Below are positions 23,601 to 30,785 of a DNA stretch of 64,000 nt, piece by piece. The translations under genes were made by a program, and so were the position numbers. This DNA is from Siphonodentalium dalli. Its lineage: Eukaryota > Mollusca > Scaphopoda > Gadilida > Siphonodentaliidae. Location of the stretch: NCBI GenBank assembly GCA_032622095.1, contig CP136066.1, positions 60,664,609 to 60,728,608 of the forward strand, read 5' to 3'. Under the pieces are notes generated by a model. It made no database searches and was not told where the DNA came from. It worked only from the letters and a program-made list of their open reading frames with translations. The number at the start of each line of letters is the position of its first letter. Position 1 is the stretch's first letter.

Positions 23601-25482
23601 GGCGGCAGTTGTGGAAATGTCTATTATGCCAATTTACGGCTATTGCTCGTGACCTCAATATATTATTAATAAAATTTATTTAATATATTATTAATAAATA
23701 TTAGTCACTAGAAATACATATTAATATAAACCACCATGGCTACGGTAGATATATATATAGTAACTGGCTAGATAGGCTGACCACACCAGTTGGCTATATA
23801 TACTATGTACAGTGACCAGAGTGAAAATCAGACTCGTGTGCGCTGACCCCCCGATTTTATCGGTCCCGATTTATCTGGCAGCCGGATTTAAACGGGCACA
23901 ATCGGGATCGTGTGTGCGGGCACTAACAACTGTTACCAAGAGATCTAAACCGCTACACAACTCCCCAGTTCTTTTTGAGTTACACCGAATTCACCTAAAA
24001 TCCTCCCCAGAGCGGTTGCACCACGACACAGTCGTCTGAGGACCAGAAACCTAGTAGAAACGACAGGTCAAGTTCGAATTCTGGTTCCGTCCGCCAATTT
24101 TCACCAGAGTTATGCCCCTTTTTTTACTTAGAAAACCCCTGAAAGTTGATTTCCAGATGATAACTTTAGTAGAGTTAATCGGATTCAAACCAAATTTGGT
24201 ATATGACTTTCTCCCAGCAAAACACAGGTCAAGTTCGAACTTGGGTTCTGCCCGACCATTTTTGGCATAGTTATGCCCCTTTTTCAACATAGAAAATTCA
24301 GTTTTTCTTCTGTTTTTTGGTTTCCGGATGATAACTTGATTTTGGATTGTTTATATGCAAAACCCGTGTGGATTACTTATATCAAAATACAGCTCAAGTT
24401 CGAATTTCGGTTTTATCCGATAATTTTTGTGAGAGTTATGGCCCTTTTTTGTCCGCCGACCCGACATATAAAACCCCAAAAGTTGGTGTCCGGATGATAA
24501 CTTTAGTAGAGTTAATCAGATTTAAACCAAATTTGGAATGTGTCTTTCTCCCAGCAAAACACAGGTCAAGTTCGAATTCGGGTTCCGCCCGCCAATTTTC
24601 ACCAGAGTTATGTCCCTTTTTTACTTTGAATTTTTGCCAATTTGAGGTTTCCGGATGATAACTTTAGTAAATGTGTACTGAATGAAATTAAATTTGGTAT
24701 ATGTAGGTTTACTAGCACTAAAGACAGATCAAATTCGATTTCGTGTTCCGCCATGCCAATTTTTATGCGCAAACAACGGTCGTATCAAGCCGAAGCTTAG
24801 AGGCGGACATGAGATCTACCGACCTTTTATTAATATTATTTATGCTCACCTTCTTCTGGGAAGTAGAGATGCCACCCTCTGTATGGAGATGCATACTGAA
24901 TTTTTGTCTGCACAAGCTTCGGTCTGTCTGGTTGTGAACATGTCGTCGTCCTACCTCCTGAAGTTATAAGCATTAAGCTTAGTATGTCTGTCATTTGAAG
25001 AATGAGGTCCCCCAGAGGGTGAATTTAGTGATGCTATCCCACACAGTGGGCTAGCATCACCAAATTACCCTCTGGGGACCTCATTCTGCTTAGGCCTCAT
25101 CTTCTGGGAAGTATCTATAGTCTCAAATTAACACTGTTTTTAGTTACTTTTTCCCTTCTGGGAAGTTTCTACCGGTATATCCCCTAAATTGCAGAAGATA
25201 TAATGCATAATCGAGGTGACTAATAGGTGAAAATCACCAACTTCAACATTACTCTGTATATTTTAAATAGTTGGGTTTACATAATTAACTCAGTCTGTAT
25301 GACCATAGGCTGCAGATGTTATATGGAGACATTTGTCACTTCCACATAAACTTACTTCTGGAAACTATACGCTGATGAAAATATAGCTATTTTTACTGAC
25401 CATGGTTATTTCCCCTTCTCTGCCATCTGCCTCTTCCTCGATGATATCCGCCCCTATTCCTCTGTGAGCTGTTTTGACTCAT
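5511..25482 (-). CDS. MCM8: MCM8 helicase, 5' part of gene (12 exons, 3' end outside window)
   Basis: MCM8 is an AAA+ MCM-family helicase that works with MCM9 in homologous recombination and meiotic DNA repair in the nucleus. Twelve exons can be joined on the minus strand: 25482-25401, 24957-24850, 20749-20667, 19936-19876, 16508-16411, 15374-15209, 13974-13874, 13210-13169, 8232-8147, 7405-7323, 6705-6637 and 5691-5511. Their summed length is 1160 nt (386 codons plus 2 nt), all phases agree and every junction has AG/GT borders. The product matches vertebrate MCM8 in order: Gly/Arg-rich start, GWHLYFPE, SPLVEKIQIFE, DFKEL, GLAMHQVL, HARIINF, GTVVRVSNIKP, a CLNC...CPSSEC zinc finger, SGRIPRTVDCDL, VDSCIPGD, DKCMFLLYI and DLYAIQEIQ-like KELYAIQEIQ. 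Walker A/B and arginine-finger exons are not present in the window. Introns are packed with mobile elements. The gene name is secure; minor uncertainty remains at the exon 5 and exon 9 donors. Confidence 0.92.
5902..5960. repeat. Perfect 23-bp inverted repeat
   Basis: Arms 5902-5924 and 5938-5960 are exact reverse complements (AAACAACATGGTAATTATAA...) around a 13-nt loop. Intron 11 of MCM8. Confidence 0.9.
6120..6576 (+). mobile_element. GGAC-rich element fragment with terminal hairpin
   Basis: Two related segments with AAAAATGTNGGANTAAAAGCTC, then a GGACGACGG-rich stretch (6490-6525) and a terminal hairpin GCCCCACAACTTTGTTGCGG (6546-6565). Same build as other repeat elements here. Confidence 0.6.
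6637..6705 (-). CDS. MCM8: MCM8 exon 11
   Basis: Encodes DSCIPGDIVTVAGLVKVNSI, matching VDSCVPGDTVTITGIVKV. Acceptor TTCGACAG, donor AAG/GTAAAC. Confidence 0.93.
6942..7179. mobile_element. Palindromic CAGTAATGCCC MITE, copy 2
   Basis: About 238 bp, TA-flanked, near-perfect foldback with AGCTCTCAGTGAGAGCT at the centre and an extra duplicated central segment. In MCM8 intron 10. Confidence 0.85.
7323..7405 (-). CDS. MCM8: MCM8 exon 10
   Basis: Encodes IQEISLDDKKESGRIPRTVD..., aligned to the vertebrate IQEL...GRIPRTIECEL block. Acceptor TTTTGAAG, donor TCG/GTGAGA. Confidence 0.92.
7602..7706 (+). repeat. Fragment of the TTAA-element terminus
   Basis: TTAA at 7598-7601 is followed by AAATGGATTATCT and CCGGGGTATAAAATAATAAT, then CTGTCCGGAAATGCTTCTAT, matching the outer arm of the element at 528-5482. 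In MCM8 intron 9. Confidence 0.7.
8147..8232 (-). CDS. MCM8: MCM8 exon 9 (second half of zinc finger)
   Basis: Encodes CPSSECRGKVFIPKRSSEL...DWQTV. The C-x4-C pair completes the zinc finger begun in exon 7. The in-frame donor is AAG/GTTGGT at 8146; a better-looking GTAAGG site 5 nt earlier would shift frame. Confidence 0.88.
8233..9071. other. MCM8 intron 8 sequence, no feature recognised
   Basis: AT-rich intronic sequence. No coding signal or clear repeat boundary was seen. Confidence 0.5.
9484..13013 (+). mobile_element. Tandem-array element (pearl/Helentron-like), copy 1, about 20 units of 161 bp
   Basis: Left end AAGTGTCAATGACACT (self-complementary) followed by GTAGCTCAACTT; right end AAACTTTACAAAGTAAAGTT (hairpin) then GAGCT. 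Between are about 20 tandem units of roughly 161 bp, each with CAAGATGGCNNCTGGCGGCC, TGACCCCAAAATGACTCG and TACGACCTGTAGCCCG, and a GGACGACGGACGAC segment near the right end. No target duplication is seen at the split MITE. The core-array layout recalls pearl/CvA elements of bivalves, which are linked to Helentrons; that link is inference. Confidence 0.8.
10502..11950 (+). repeat. 483-bp higher-order repeat within the 161-bp array
   Basis: Three successive blocks of 483 bp (3 x 161), offset at 10706, 11189 and 11672, are almost identical, whereas adjacent 161-bp units within a block differ. This is the organisation of a higher-order satellite repeat. Confidence 0.85.
13169..13210 (-). CDS. 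MCM8: MCM8 exon 8
   Basis: A 42-nt exon encoding AQTLPDGKYITPTK, matching LPDGKYSLPTK of vertebrate MCM8. Acceptor GTTACAG, donor AAG/GTAACA. Phase 0 on both sides. Confidence 0.92.
13734..13800 (+). repeat. MITE fragment (TTAACCCTTCTTGAAATTTT end)
   Basis: A TTAACCCTT end followed by CAATGCATTCTCTTATATAT, related to 22075-22172 in inverse orientation. Truncated. Close to MCM8 exon 7. Confidence 0.5.
13874..13974 (-). CDS. MCM8: MCM8 exon 7 (OB fold, first half of zinc finger)
   Basis: Encodes KFVTIKGTVVRVSNIKPMC..., nearly identical to the vertebrate GTVVRVSNIKP block, and the first cysteine pair CLNC. Acceptor ATTTCAG, donor CAG/GTGAGT. Confidence 0.94.
14133..15045. mobile_element. GAATGAGGTCCC foldback element with internal insertion
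   Basis: Ends GGAAATAGTGTGTCTGACAT (from 14133) and its reverse complement (to about 15045). Inside are palindromic blocks with AATGAGGTCC...GGACCTCATT and GGGTGAATTTNGTGATGCTA. A reverse-transcriptase remnant sits between about 14600 and 15000. In MCM8 intron 6. Confidence 0.6.
14600..14878 (+). pseudogene. Retrotransposon reverse-transcriptase tail remnant
   Basis: MYLLECERLSPERKRLISKF resembles the C-terminal segment of non-LTR retrotransposon reverse transcriptases (HYLLEC-x-R). A stop lies just before it and no polymerase core remains. The assignment rests on a short motif. Confidence 0.4.
15209..15374 (-). CDS. MCM8: MCM8 exon 6
   Basis: Acceptor CTTTTAG, donor ATG/GTATGT. Encodes 55 codons including SLPIIHARIINF and SLKANYYG, the start of the OB-fold domain of MCM8. 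Confidence 0.92.
15469..15691. mobile_element. Palindromic CAGTAATGCCC MITE, copy 3
   Basis: TA-flanked 223-bp foldback with arms joined at AGCTCTCAGTGAGAGCT. Lies about 95 bp upstream of MCM8 exon 6. Confidence 0.87.
15774..16152. mobile_element. piggyBac-like MITE family B, copy 1
   Basis: TTAA, then CCCTTTACCCAACAGAACGG; mirror end at 16152 followed by TTAA. Holds two copies of the palindrome built on CAATGCATTCTCTTATATAT around TCGACCATAGGTCG. Confidence 0.85.
16157..16410. other. MCM8 intron 5, MITE-free part
   Basis: AT-rich intron without recognised features up to the exon 5 donor. Confidence 0.5.
16411..16508 (-). CDS. MCM8: MCM8 exon 5
   Basis: Encodes ICGSFDDVAMEIRD...GLAMHQVLK. 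Two in-frame donors are possible: CAG/GTACTG (exon end 16420) and AAG/GTCCCA (16411). The latter is chosen because vertebrate MCM8 keeps the HQVL residues. The acceptor is duplicated 71 bp upstream. Confidence 0.85.
16505..16620. repeat. 71-bp tandem duplication covering the MCM8 exon 5 acceptor
   Basis: The acceptor ATTTTGATTTCAG/TG at 16508 recurs at 16579 with the same upstream TTTTAAATATTTTGATTTC and a similar start of exon sequence (TGATCTGTGG versus TGGTATGTGG). Confidence 0.75.
16621..18045. other. MCM8 intron 4, no gene recognised
   Basis: About 1.4 kb of AT-rich sequence. A segment at 16720-17020 (GTCTGTTCAGATTTTTTGCC...) looks like a degraded dispersed repeat, but no ends can be defined. 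Confidence 0.4.
18046..18199. mobile_element. Small palindromic MITE
   Basis: AATGAATGTAGTTTTAG at the left and CAAACTACATTCATTA at the right; the arms pair through GGCCGTTGG/CCAACGGC near the centre. About 150 bp. Target duplication not resolved. Confidence 0.6.
18200..18940. other. MCM8 intron 4, partly repeated sequence
   Basis: No gene seen. The stretch at 18690-18950 (ACTGTGCCCAAAATATAGAA...) resembles 7870-8110, indicating an old dispersed repeat. Confidence 0.45.
18945..19450. mobile_element. GAATGAGGTCCC foldback element
   Basis: Contains paired blocks TGCAGAATGAGGTCTCCAGA and CACCCTCTGGGGACCTCATT bordering about 500 bp with internal mirror pieces around GCTAGCATCATCAAATTCAC. Confidence 0.6.
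19495..19863. mobile_element. piggyBac-like MITE family B, copy 2, at MCM8 exon 4 donor
   Basis: TTAA 19491-19494 and 19864-19867 with CCCTTTACCCAACA ends. The right TTAA lies 8 nt after the exon 4 GTAAGG donor. The central pair of palindromes matches copy 1, with the inter-palindrome segment in inverse orientation. Confidence 0.88.
19876..19936 (-). CDS. MCM8: MCM8 exon 4
   Basis: Encodes NDIEEKGYFILDFKELVTDQ, the conserved DFKEL region. Acceptor TGTTTCAG, donor A/GTAAGG. A piggyBac-like MITE begins only 8 nt inside the following intron. Confidence 0.92.
19977..20640. repeat. 49-bp tandem repeat, about 13 units
   Basis: Units of the form CATCAATCCATTCTAAACAT followed by GGTATGCAGTGACTTTGCCT and GACAATCGA. 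Some units have TTGTATGTGTTTCATCAGCA in place of part of the unit. MCM8 intron 3. Confidence 0.92.
20667..20749 (-). CDS. MCM8: MCM8 exon 3
   Basis: Encodes VYVKQSPLVEKIQIFERY... with donor TTG/GTAAGT. The acceptor TTTTTTAG at 20751-20750 is the only one that keeps frame with exon 2. It is the last member of a tandem array in which acceptor and first exon bases are repeated about ten times (20750-21175). Confidence 0.9.
20750..21175. repeat. 40-41-bp tandem repeat carrying a splice acceptor, about 10 units
   Basis: Each unit has, on the minus strand, TTTTTCAG/TGTATGTNAAACAG and TCACCTCTTG, that is, the exon 3 acceptor plus the first 24-26 coding bases. Lies directly upstream of MCM8 exon 3. 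Confidence 0.92.
21180..21770 (+). mobile_element. Element with about 170-bp tandem units and GTCCCCCG hairpin end
   Basis: Three units beginning near 21244, 21417 and 21590 (AAACTCAAATTCGAACTYNA), then a GGACGGACGGACGGACACAC stretch and a terminal hairpin GTCCCCCG...CGGGGGAC (21742-21770). Confidence 0.65.
21801..21916. repeat. Foldback repeat, arms about 50 bp
   Basis: GTCCAAGTCTGCTCGTAATA...ATCTCGCTATCCC pairs with its reverse complement across a 16-nt loop. Likely a small MITE. Confidence 0.75.
22075..22172 (-). repeat. MITE fragment with CAGTGCATTCTCATATATG palindrome
   Basis: A diverged form of the family A/B central palindrome followed by TTTTCGCAACATTTCAAGAA and TTAA, inverse of 13734-13800. 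Confidence 0.5.
22321..23356 (+). mobile_element. hAT-type element with 8-bp target duplication
   Basis: Ends TAGTGATGGGCGGTT and AACCGCCCATCTCTA, flanked on both sides by CATTCAAG (22313-22320 and 23357-23364), a perfect 8-bp target duplication as made by hAT transposases. Sub-terminal AACCGAAAACCGA repeats occur at both ends. Length 1036 bp, in MCM8 intron 1. It holds a broken BED-finger start and no full transposase. Confidence 0.92.
22603..22790 (+). pseudogene. hAT transposase BED zinc-finger remnant
   Basis: ATG at 22603 reads MAEQNNEQGSTKSPVWSYFT and DDSKDVAA, then a stop at 22699. After it CHKNNVSEQGPTVEN continues in frame. This is the BED-finger pattern with the second metal-binding Cys missing. 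Confidence 0.7.
23365..24039. other. MCM8 intron 1, no gene recognised
   Basis: AT-rich stretch with short TA repeats near 23660-23810. No exon or element boundary was identified. Confidence 0.4.
24040..24770 (-). repeat. About 165-bp tandem units (5), GTTATGCCCC type
   Basis: CAAGTTCGAATTCGG-like landmarks occur near 24067, 24229, 24394, 24565 and 24727, spaced 162-171 bp. Each unit has AGAGTTATGCCCCTTTTTT and TTTCCGGATGATAACTTTAG. Related in inverse orientation to 21180-21770. Confidence 0.75.
24850..24957 (-). CDS. MCM8: MCM8 exon 2
   Basis: Acceptor AACTTCAG, donor AAG/GTGAGC, enters and leaves in phase 1. Encodes 35 complete codons ending SPYRGWHLYFPEE, matching the conserved PYxGWKLYF segment of MCM8. 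Confidence 0.88.
24990..25250. mobile_element. GAATGAGGTCCC foldback element, truncated
   Basis: AATGAGGTCCCCCAGAGGGT pairs with CTCTGGGGACCTCATTC over a short loop, followed by the internal segment seen at 19100-19330. Confidence 0.6.
25401..25482 (-). CDS. MCM8: MCM8 exon 1 (start codon)
   Basis: Starts at ATG 25482 and encodes MSQNSSQRNRGGYHRGRGRW..., a Gly/Arg-rich stretch like the vertebrate MCM8 N-terminus. Ends in phase 1 before a GTCAGT donor. No stop lies in frame within the exon; a 5' untranslated exon is possible but not visible. Confidence 0.85.
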
Positions 25483-25580
25483 CTTACTAGGTAAATGCCT
25501 TGTGATGCAAACTGGAACCTATAAAGAGTGTGAATGAAACAAAACCTCAGTTTTATATCCTGTCATTGGGCAATATTTAA

Positions 25581-25822
25581 CCCTTTGAGTGCCAGGTTGA
25601 TTTTTGTATCAACCCATAAACCCTGTGCCAATGCATTCTCTTATATATGCGAGTCGACCATAGGTCGCCTCGCATATATAAGAGAAAGCATTGGCCTAAC
25701 AATGTTTTTTTTTTTTTTTTTTTTACAATTTTTTACACTTTTAATAATTTATTCTTATATTCTTTAACAGACTTATTTTGTAGGTTTAGGGCCGATGAGA
25801 TCGCCCCCTGGCACTCAAAGGG
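25581..25822. mobile_element. piggyBac-like MITE family A, copy 2 (intact)
   Basis: TTAA, CCCTTTGAGTGCCAGG ... CTGGCACTCAAAGGG, TTAA. 242 bp, with one central palindrome at 25628-25696. Lies about 100 bp upstream of the MCM8 start codon. Confidence 0.9.
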
Positions 25823-25962
25823 TTAAGCAATATTTGCAAATTATTTTTCGGATGGAAAATGAACTAAGTGACTTTTGGGTTATAACACATGGAGCAGAAT
25901 GATATTTAAGCAGCTGCTTGTAGCAGGCATGTACACATATTTCAGCAAATTACAGTTTAGTA

Positions 25963-26145
25963 CAGTAATGCCCTAAATAATCGACTCCTTAACCACAGCA
26001 GAGTTATGGGTAACTTTTCAGGATTTACTCGAAATATCACTGAGAGCTTTTCGATGAATGGCAACAAGCCATATTTCGACTAAATCCTGAAAAGTTACCC
26101 ATATTTCTGCTGTGGTTAAGGAGTCGATTATTTAGGGCAGTACTG
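25963..26145. mobile_element. Palindromic CAGTAATGCCC MITE, copy 4
   Basis: TA-flanked foldback. The central part of one arm is shortened relative to copies 2 and 3. Confidence 0.8.
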
Positions 26146-26345
26146 TACTTTTTGGACTATGAAAACAGTTTTGTAAATATTTCTTAAAGCTGTCCTGTCC
26201 AATTATGACAACTACATGTAGGCAGCACTAAAATACTTTTTTTCAGCATCGGGAATAAAAAAAATATTTGCTTTGTTTCGATGGTGTTTTCTCTAGGACT
26301 AAACCGTGTGTTAACACTGTGTCACTAGAACATATCGTTCAGGTA

Positions 26346-26558
26346 CAGTAATGTCCTAAATAATAGACTCCTTAACCACAGCAGAATTATGGGTAATTTT
26401 CAGGATTTAGTCAGAAATATGGCTTGTTGCCATTCGTCGGAAAGCTCTGTGTATCGTTCAGGTACAGTAATGCCCTAAATAATACTCCTTAACCACAGTA
26501 TAATTATGGAGAGCTTTCCGATGAATGGCAACAAGCCATATTTCCGACTAAATCCTGA
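26346..26558. mobile_element. Palindromic CAGTAATGCCC MITE, copy 5, rearranged
   Basis: Two left ends (26346 and 26466) follow the same ATCGTTCAGGTA flank, then one right arm stops short at about 26558. An incomplete tandem rearrangement. Confidence 0.65.
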
Positions 26559-26611
26559 TACCATTATACCACAAGCAGAAGAATAAGATCATCGCCTTTT
26601 TCTATCACTAG

Positions 26612-26830
26612 TGGCATTTGGTTTATTCATAGGGTTAATATCCATTTATCAGTCCTCAATAAGCAATGCCATGGGAAAGGCTGTGGCAACATGTGAAATC
26701 TATAATGCCACAGTATTAAAATTGATGTGGGACATTTATCCTAATTTCGAGGGCTGGTTTATCGTCGTTTTACCTGGTAACCCCTCACAATGTTGTCAGT
26801 TTTATAGGTGGAGGAAAGACTGTACAGAGG
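26612..26830 (+). CDS. Possible orphan exon of a membrane protein
   Basis: A pyrimidine tract TTTTTCTATCACTAG precedes an open frame reading AFGLFIGLISIYQSSISN (a plausible membrane helix), then CEIYNATVL (N-glycosylation site NAT) and CCQFYRWRKDC, ending at GAGG/GTAAAT (26830) or TGG/GTAATT (26838). I do not recognise the family. No partner exon was found nearby, and the sequence lies next to a MITE, so it may be a gene fragment or chance. Confidence 0.35.
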
Positions 26831-26944
26831 GTAAATGGGTAATTCTCAGTGAGAAATCATTTGAATGTACATAGAATATCAATGACTCCGCCCCTCTTGC
26901 CCAGTTTACCTTCCCCTTGTGTGCGTCCATCATCTGCACACATA

Positions 26945-27100
26945 GGGATTTAGCGAGATTCAATTGCACTTAAGCACAATTCAACTGCTATTGTACTTAA
27001 GCACAATTCAATTACGCTTAAGCATAATTCAATTGTGCTTGCACGCAATTACTCACACCTCGATCCAATTGTGTTTATGTGTAATTGAATTGCACTAGTA
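26945..27100. repeat. Cluster of CTTAAG-centred short palindromes
   Basis: Repeated GCACTTAAGCACAATTCAA, TACTTAAGCACAATTCAA and ACGCTTAAGCATAATTCAA units, alternating with CAATTG-type palindromes. Confidence 0.6.
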
Positions 27101-27477
27101 AACATAATAACCATAACAATCTTTTACCCCTGAAGATCACAATGATCTTGAGATTTGTAATCAGGGTGAGCAGGTTGTTTTACATTTTGCATCAGCCTCG
27201 AGGGCATATTTTGAAATTTATCTTCTACGCTAAATGTATCTATCACATTTTCTCACAATCAAATTTAAAGTGGAGCTATAAAAAGTGTAAAGAAACAACT
27301 AATTTTGGGTTTCGATGACTTTCAGATATTTGGTTATGCGAAATTAGGTGTCATTGAAAAGAGAAAGGCGAAAATTGCATGCAAGGATTTAGTACTAATA
27401 ACAGTAGGAATATCCGGTATGATGAAAGTCTGAACTTACGTAATTAGAATTAGATGCAATATTTGAAATATAGGTGT
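27101..27477. other. Intergenic, nothing recognised
   Basis: AT-rich, no element ends or coding signal. Confidence 0.45.
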
Positions 27478-27481
27478 TTAA

Positions 27482-27928
27482 CCCTTTACCCAACAAAACG
27501 GCCAAATAAAGCTTCAACAGCCAAAAATATCTTCCGTCTGTCTCAATAACACCATACAAATATGGATATCATTGGAACTGGTTCATTGACCAAATTGTGA
27601 TGGTTACAGTTATGCCCTGTGCCAATGCATTCTCTTATATATGCGAGTCGACCATAGGTCGCCTCGCATATATAAAAGAATGCATTGGCCTAAAAAAAAT
27701 CTTTTTTTAACACTTTTTACCATTTTTTCTTACATTCTTTAACAATTTTATAATTTTTTCTTACATTTAAAAAAAAAAATTATAATATTTTTCTACATTC
27801 TTTGACAATTTTATCATTTTAAATATGTGTTAAGCCAATGCATTCTCTTATATATGCGAGGCGACCTATGGTCGACTCGCATATATAAAAGAATGCATTG
27901 GCACAGGGCCGTTCTGTTGGGTAAAGGG
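27482..27928. mobile_element. piggyBac-like MITE family B, copy 3
   Basis: TTAA at both ends, CCCTTTACCCAACAAAACGG terminus, two central palindromes with an expanded A/T-rich spacer of duplicated TTTTTTCTTACATTCTTTAA. Confidence 0.87.
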
Positions 27929-28588
27929 TTAAATATGGGGATGTGATGAAAGATACCTAATTAGCAATTTTCATTGGGATCTTCATGCAGCAACACTGGT
28001 GACCTACTTTTGCATGCACAAGTCATCAAAACCCAAAATGTAGTAGATTGTTTCAACTTTTTATAGCTCAAATGAGCTACCGGTACATGTATCATTGTAT
28101 CACAGACCAAAGAGATACCTATTTTGAGACCTAAACACATATTCTCAAAATAACTGTCCCTTTTAACGTGTTGTACTCAGCCGTTTACAAAGCAGTTGGA
28201 ATGTCAATGCAATATGGATGTTACGTTTATAATATGTTGCAGGTGTGTTGCTAAGTACCGCATTGAGGTTTAACGCACTGTGTTCAAGTTAAATGCGCTG
28301 CCTTGGGAGTCGACGCAGTCGTGTTGCAATTTCCAATCATCGGGCCGAAAAAGTATACCAGTGCTGAATTGCCTATTTTGTAGTACATGTATATCTTTTA
28401 ATTTTGTTTTATTTACGATCACCTCTGAATAATTTTGTGTTATTTTCTCACTCCTAATCTCCATTCGGATGCGTGAAGTTGCCGTTCAAAATGATGTTGG
28501 AAAAATATAATAGATGACACAATAAATGAGGTTTGATTGAGCCATTTGAGGGATATAAGTCAGACGATCTATTGTCTTCAGATCTTAA

Positions 28589-28812
28589 CCCTTTATCCAA
28601 CAAACCGGCCAAAAACGCCCATATAAAGCTTCAACAGCCAAAAATATCTTCGGTCTGTCTCAATAACACTATACAAATATGGATATCATTGAAACCGGTT
28701 CATTGACGACATTGTGATGGTTACAGTTATGCCCTGTGCCAATGCATTCTCTTATATATGCGAGTCGACCATAGGTCGCCTCGCATATATAAGAGAATGC
28801 ATTGGCCTAAAA
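28589..28812. mobile_element. piggyBac-like MITE family B, copy 4, truncated
   Basis: TTAA 28585-28588 then CCCTTTATCCAACAAACCGG; only the first palindrome remains and the sequence then runs straight into a CAGTAATGCCC MITE lacking its own left end. Confidence 0.75.
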
Positions 28813-28824
28813 ATACATTGTACT

Positions 28825-28984
28825 TTTCAGGATTTAGTCGGAAATATGGCTTGTTGCCATTCATCGGAGAGCTCTCGCTGAGAGCTTTCCGATGAATGGC
28901 AACAAGCCATATTTCCGACTAAATCCTGAAAAGTTACCCATAATTCTGATGTGGTTAAGAGGTCGATTAATTAGAGCATTACTG
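28825..28984. mobile_element. Palindromic CAGTAATGCCC MITE, copy 6, left-truncated
   Basis: Begins inside the left arm at TTTTCAGGATTTAGTCGG and continues through the centre to GAGCATTACTG before TA. Confidence 0.75.
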
Positions 28985-29225
28985 TACATGCAGAATACAA
29001 GTTTCGCCATTCAGGTGCTATATAATAAAGAACTATGTTATGAAAATATAGCGATAAGCATGCTATAATAAATATTTTTGAGCTGTATCGCAGTCATGTT
29101 GCATCATCTCCTTATTTAGAATACGTGCTTGACATTTACTATACGATTACTCGAAGTTGTTATGATCCTTATTTGGCAAGTGACGTAATCATGATGTCCA
29201 TAGGTTAGGAGAAAATACTGAGATA

Positions 29226-29335
29226 CAGTAATGCTCTAAATAATCGACTCCTTAACCACAGCAGATTTCAGGATTTAGAAAAATTACCCATAATTCTGCT
29301 GTGGTTAAGGAGTCAATTATTTAGAGCATTACTGT
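29226..29335. mobile_element. Palindromic CAGTAATGCTC MITE, copy 7, short
   Basis: 110 bp, TA-flanked, ends CAGTAATGCTCTAAATAATC and reverse complement; most of the centre is deleted. Confidence 0.82.
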
Positions 29336-29431
29336 ATGCAATGCTAATGTGACGTTTATTTGATAACTTCATGAGATTGCATTCAAATACCATGGGTCAC
29401 TGTGTGGCTTGTATGAATAAGTGAATATTAA

Positions 29432-29796
29432 CGGTACTCAATCCATTTAAGCACCCCTAAATTACTATTTCTTTGGCTTCGGGGGTAAACAAAATTTGAT
29501 TCAAGTACAGGAACCCACCCATCAAAGCTCAGAGTGATCAGTTATTGATTTTTGAAGTTTGTTAATTAAATCAAGTGGTTATTATTGTTAATAGTAACCA
29601 CTTGATTTTCGAGTTATCCATCTTACACCCGCAAATTTGTCTGTTTGAGCACGAGGTTCTGGCCCACATCTCCAAAAATTTATATCTGATCACTCTGAGC
29701 TTTGATGTGTATGGTTCCTCGACTCGAATCAAATATTTTTTACCCCCAAAGCCAAAGATATAGTAATTTAGGGGCATCTAATCGGATTGAGTACCT
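29432..29796. mobile_element. Foldback MITE with TTAA targets (GGTACTCAA ends), copy 1
   Basis: TTAA 29428-29431 and 29797-29800. Left CGGTACTCAATCC, right GGATTGAGTACCT reading inward as a mirror. Arms include CTTTGGCTTCGGGGGTAAA and GAGGAACC...TCAAAGCTCAGAGTGATCA. Confidence 0.8.
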
Positions 29797-29800
29797 TTAA

Positions 29801-30478
29801 TTGAATTTGCAGTAAGCTATTCATTGGTCAAGCAAAGCATTGTTCACTGCGCATTGGCTCGCTTTCTCAGGTATGAATATAATTTTAACAATTAGAGTTT
29901 TTATGTTGAAATGAAACATGGTCTAATTTTATTTAGACTGGGGGTTACCTATTGCATGTGTCAATAATTTTGCTTCAACACAATTCATTTTAACATTTAT
30001 TCACCGCAAATGATTTATGCTTCAGTACAATTCAATTGTGCAACTGATTCCACTTCAAAGTTCAGCACTTCAGCTCAATTGATTGTGGTGAACAAGTGAT
30101 TTTGGCTCATTTCATAGCATCACTAAATTCATTATCTGGGGACCTTATTCTGCTTATGCCTCATCTTCTGGGAAGAATCTACTGTAATATGCAGCTAATG
30201 ATATCAGATATGCCCATGACTTGTTCATTTTTATTTTTAACTGAACATGATCGAGAAGTTACGAGAACTGTTTGATTTATCGCAAATTTTGTGACCAATA
30301 TCAAATACATATTTAGCAGTAATAATAAAAGGTCGCTGACCAAATTAAATGTCCCCTGACGAAGGTGGCGGGTTTAAAGAATCTATGGGTTTCTGATCCC
30401 TATAATACAATCTGAAGAAGCAATTGATTACACCAATATGATATAAAGTATATTTTCACTAAATATGTTGCACATCTT
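29801..30478. other. Intergenic with a small foldback-element fragment
   Basis: 30110-30190 (CTGGGGACCTTATTCTGCTT) is a piece of the GAATGAGGTCCC family, and 29980-30070 has CAATTG-type palindromes. Otherwise nothing recognised. Confidence 0.45.
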
Positions 30479-30629
30479 CAATGTGTCCAGAAAGGGTCAA
30501 TAACTTTAAAATAAAATTTCCATGTAAAAAAAATGGCAATAACTCCACCAAAATGACTATGATTGAACTCAAAATCGCAGGTGCACAGGCTCCCTATAAT
30601 TCAATGCCAGGGGGTGATCTCATGAGGGA

Positions 30630-30740
30630 GATATTAAATACGCTTAAGCGCAATAAGGATGTAATTGCGCTTAAGCGCAATAAGGAATGTCTTATTGCGC
30701 TTAATGAATCCCTTATTGCGCAATGAATCCCTTATTGCGC
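30630..30740. repeat. GCGCTTAAGCGCAATAAGG repeats
   Basis: Several direct and inverted copies of AATTGCGCTTAAGCGCAATA within 110 bp. Confidence 0.7.
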
Positions 30741-30785
30741 CTTATATCTGTATAGTAGAGGTAATATATCTAGATCTATTTGGGG

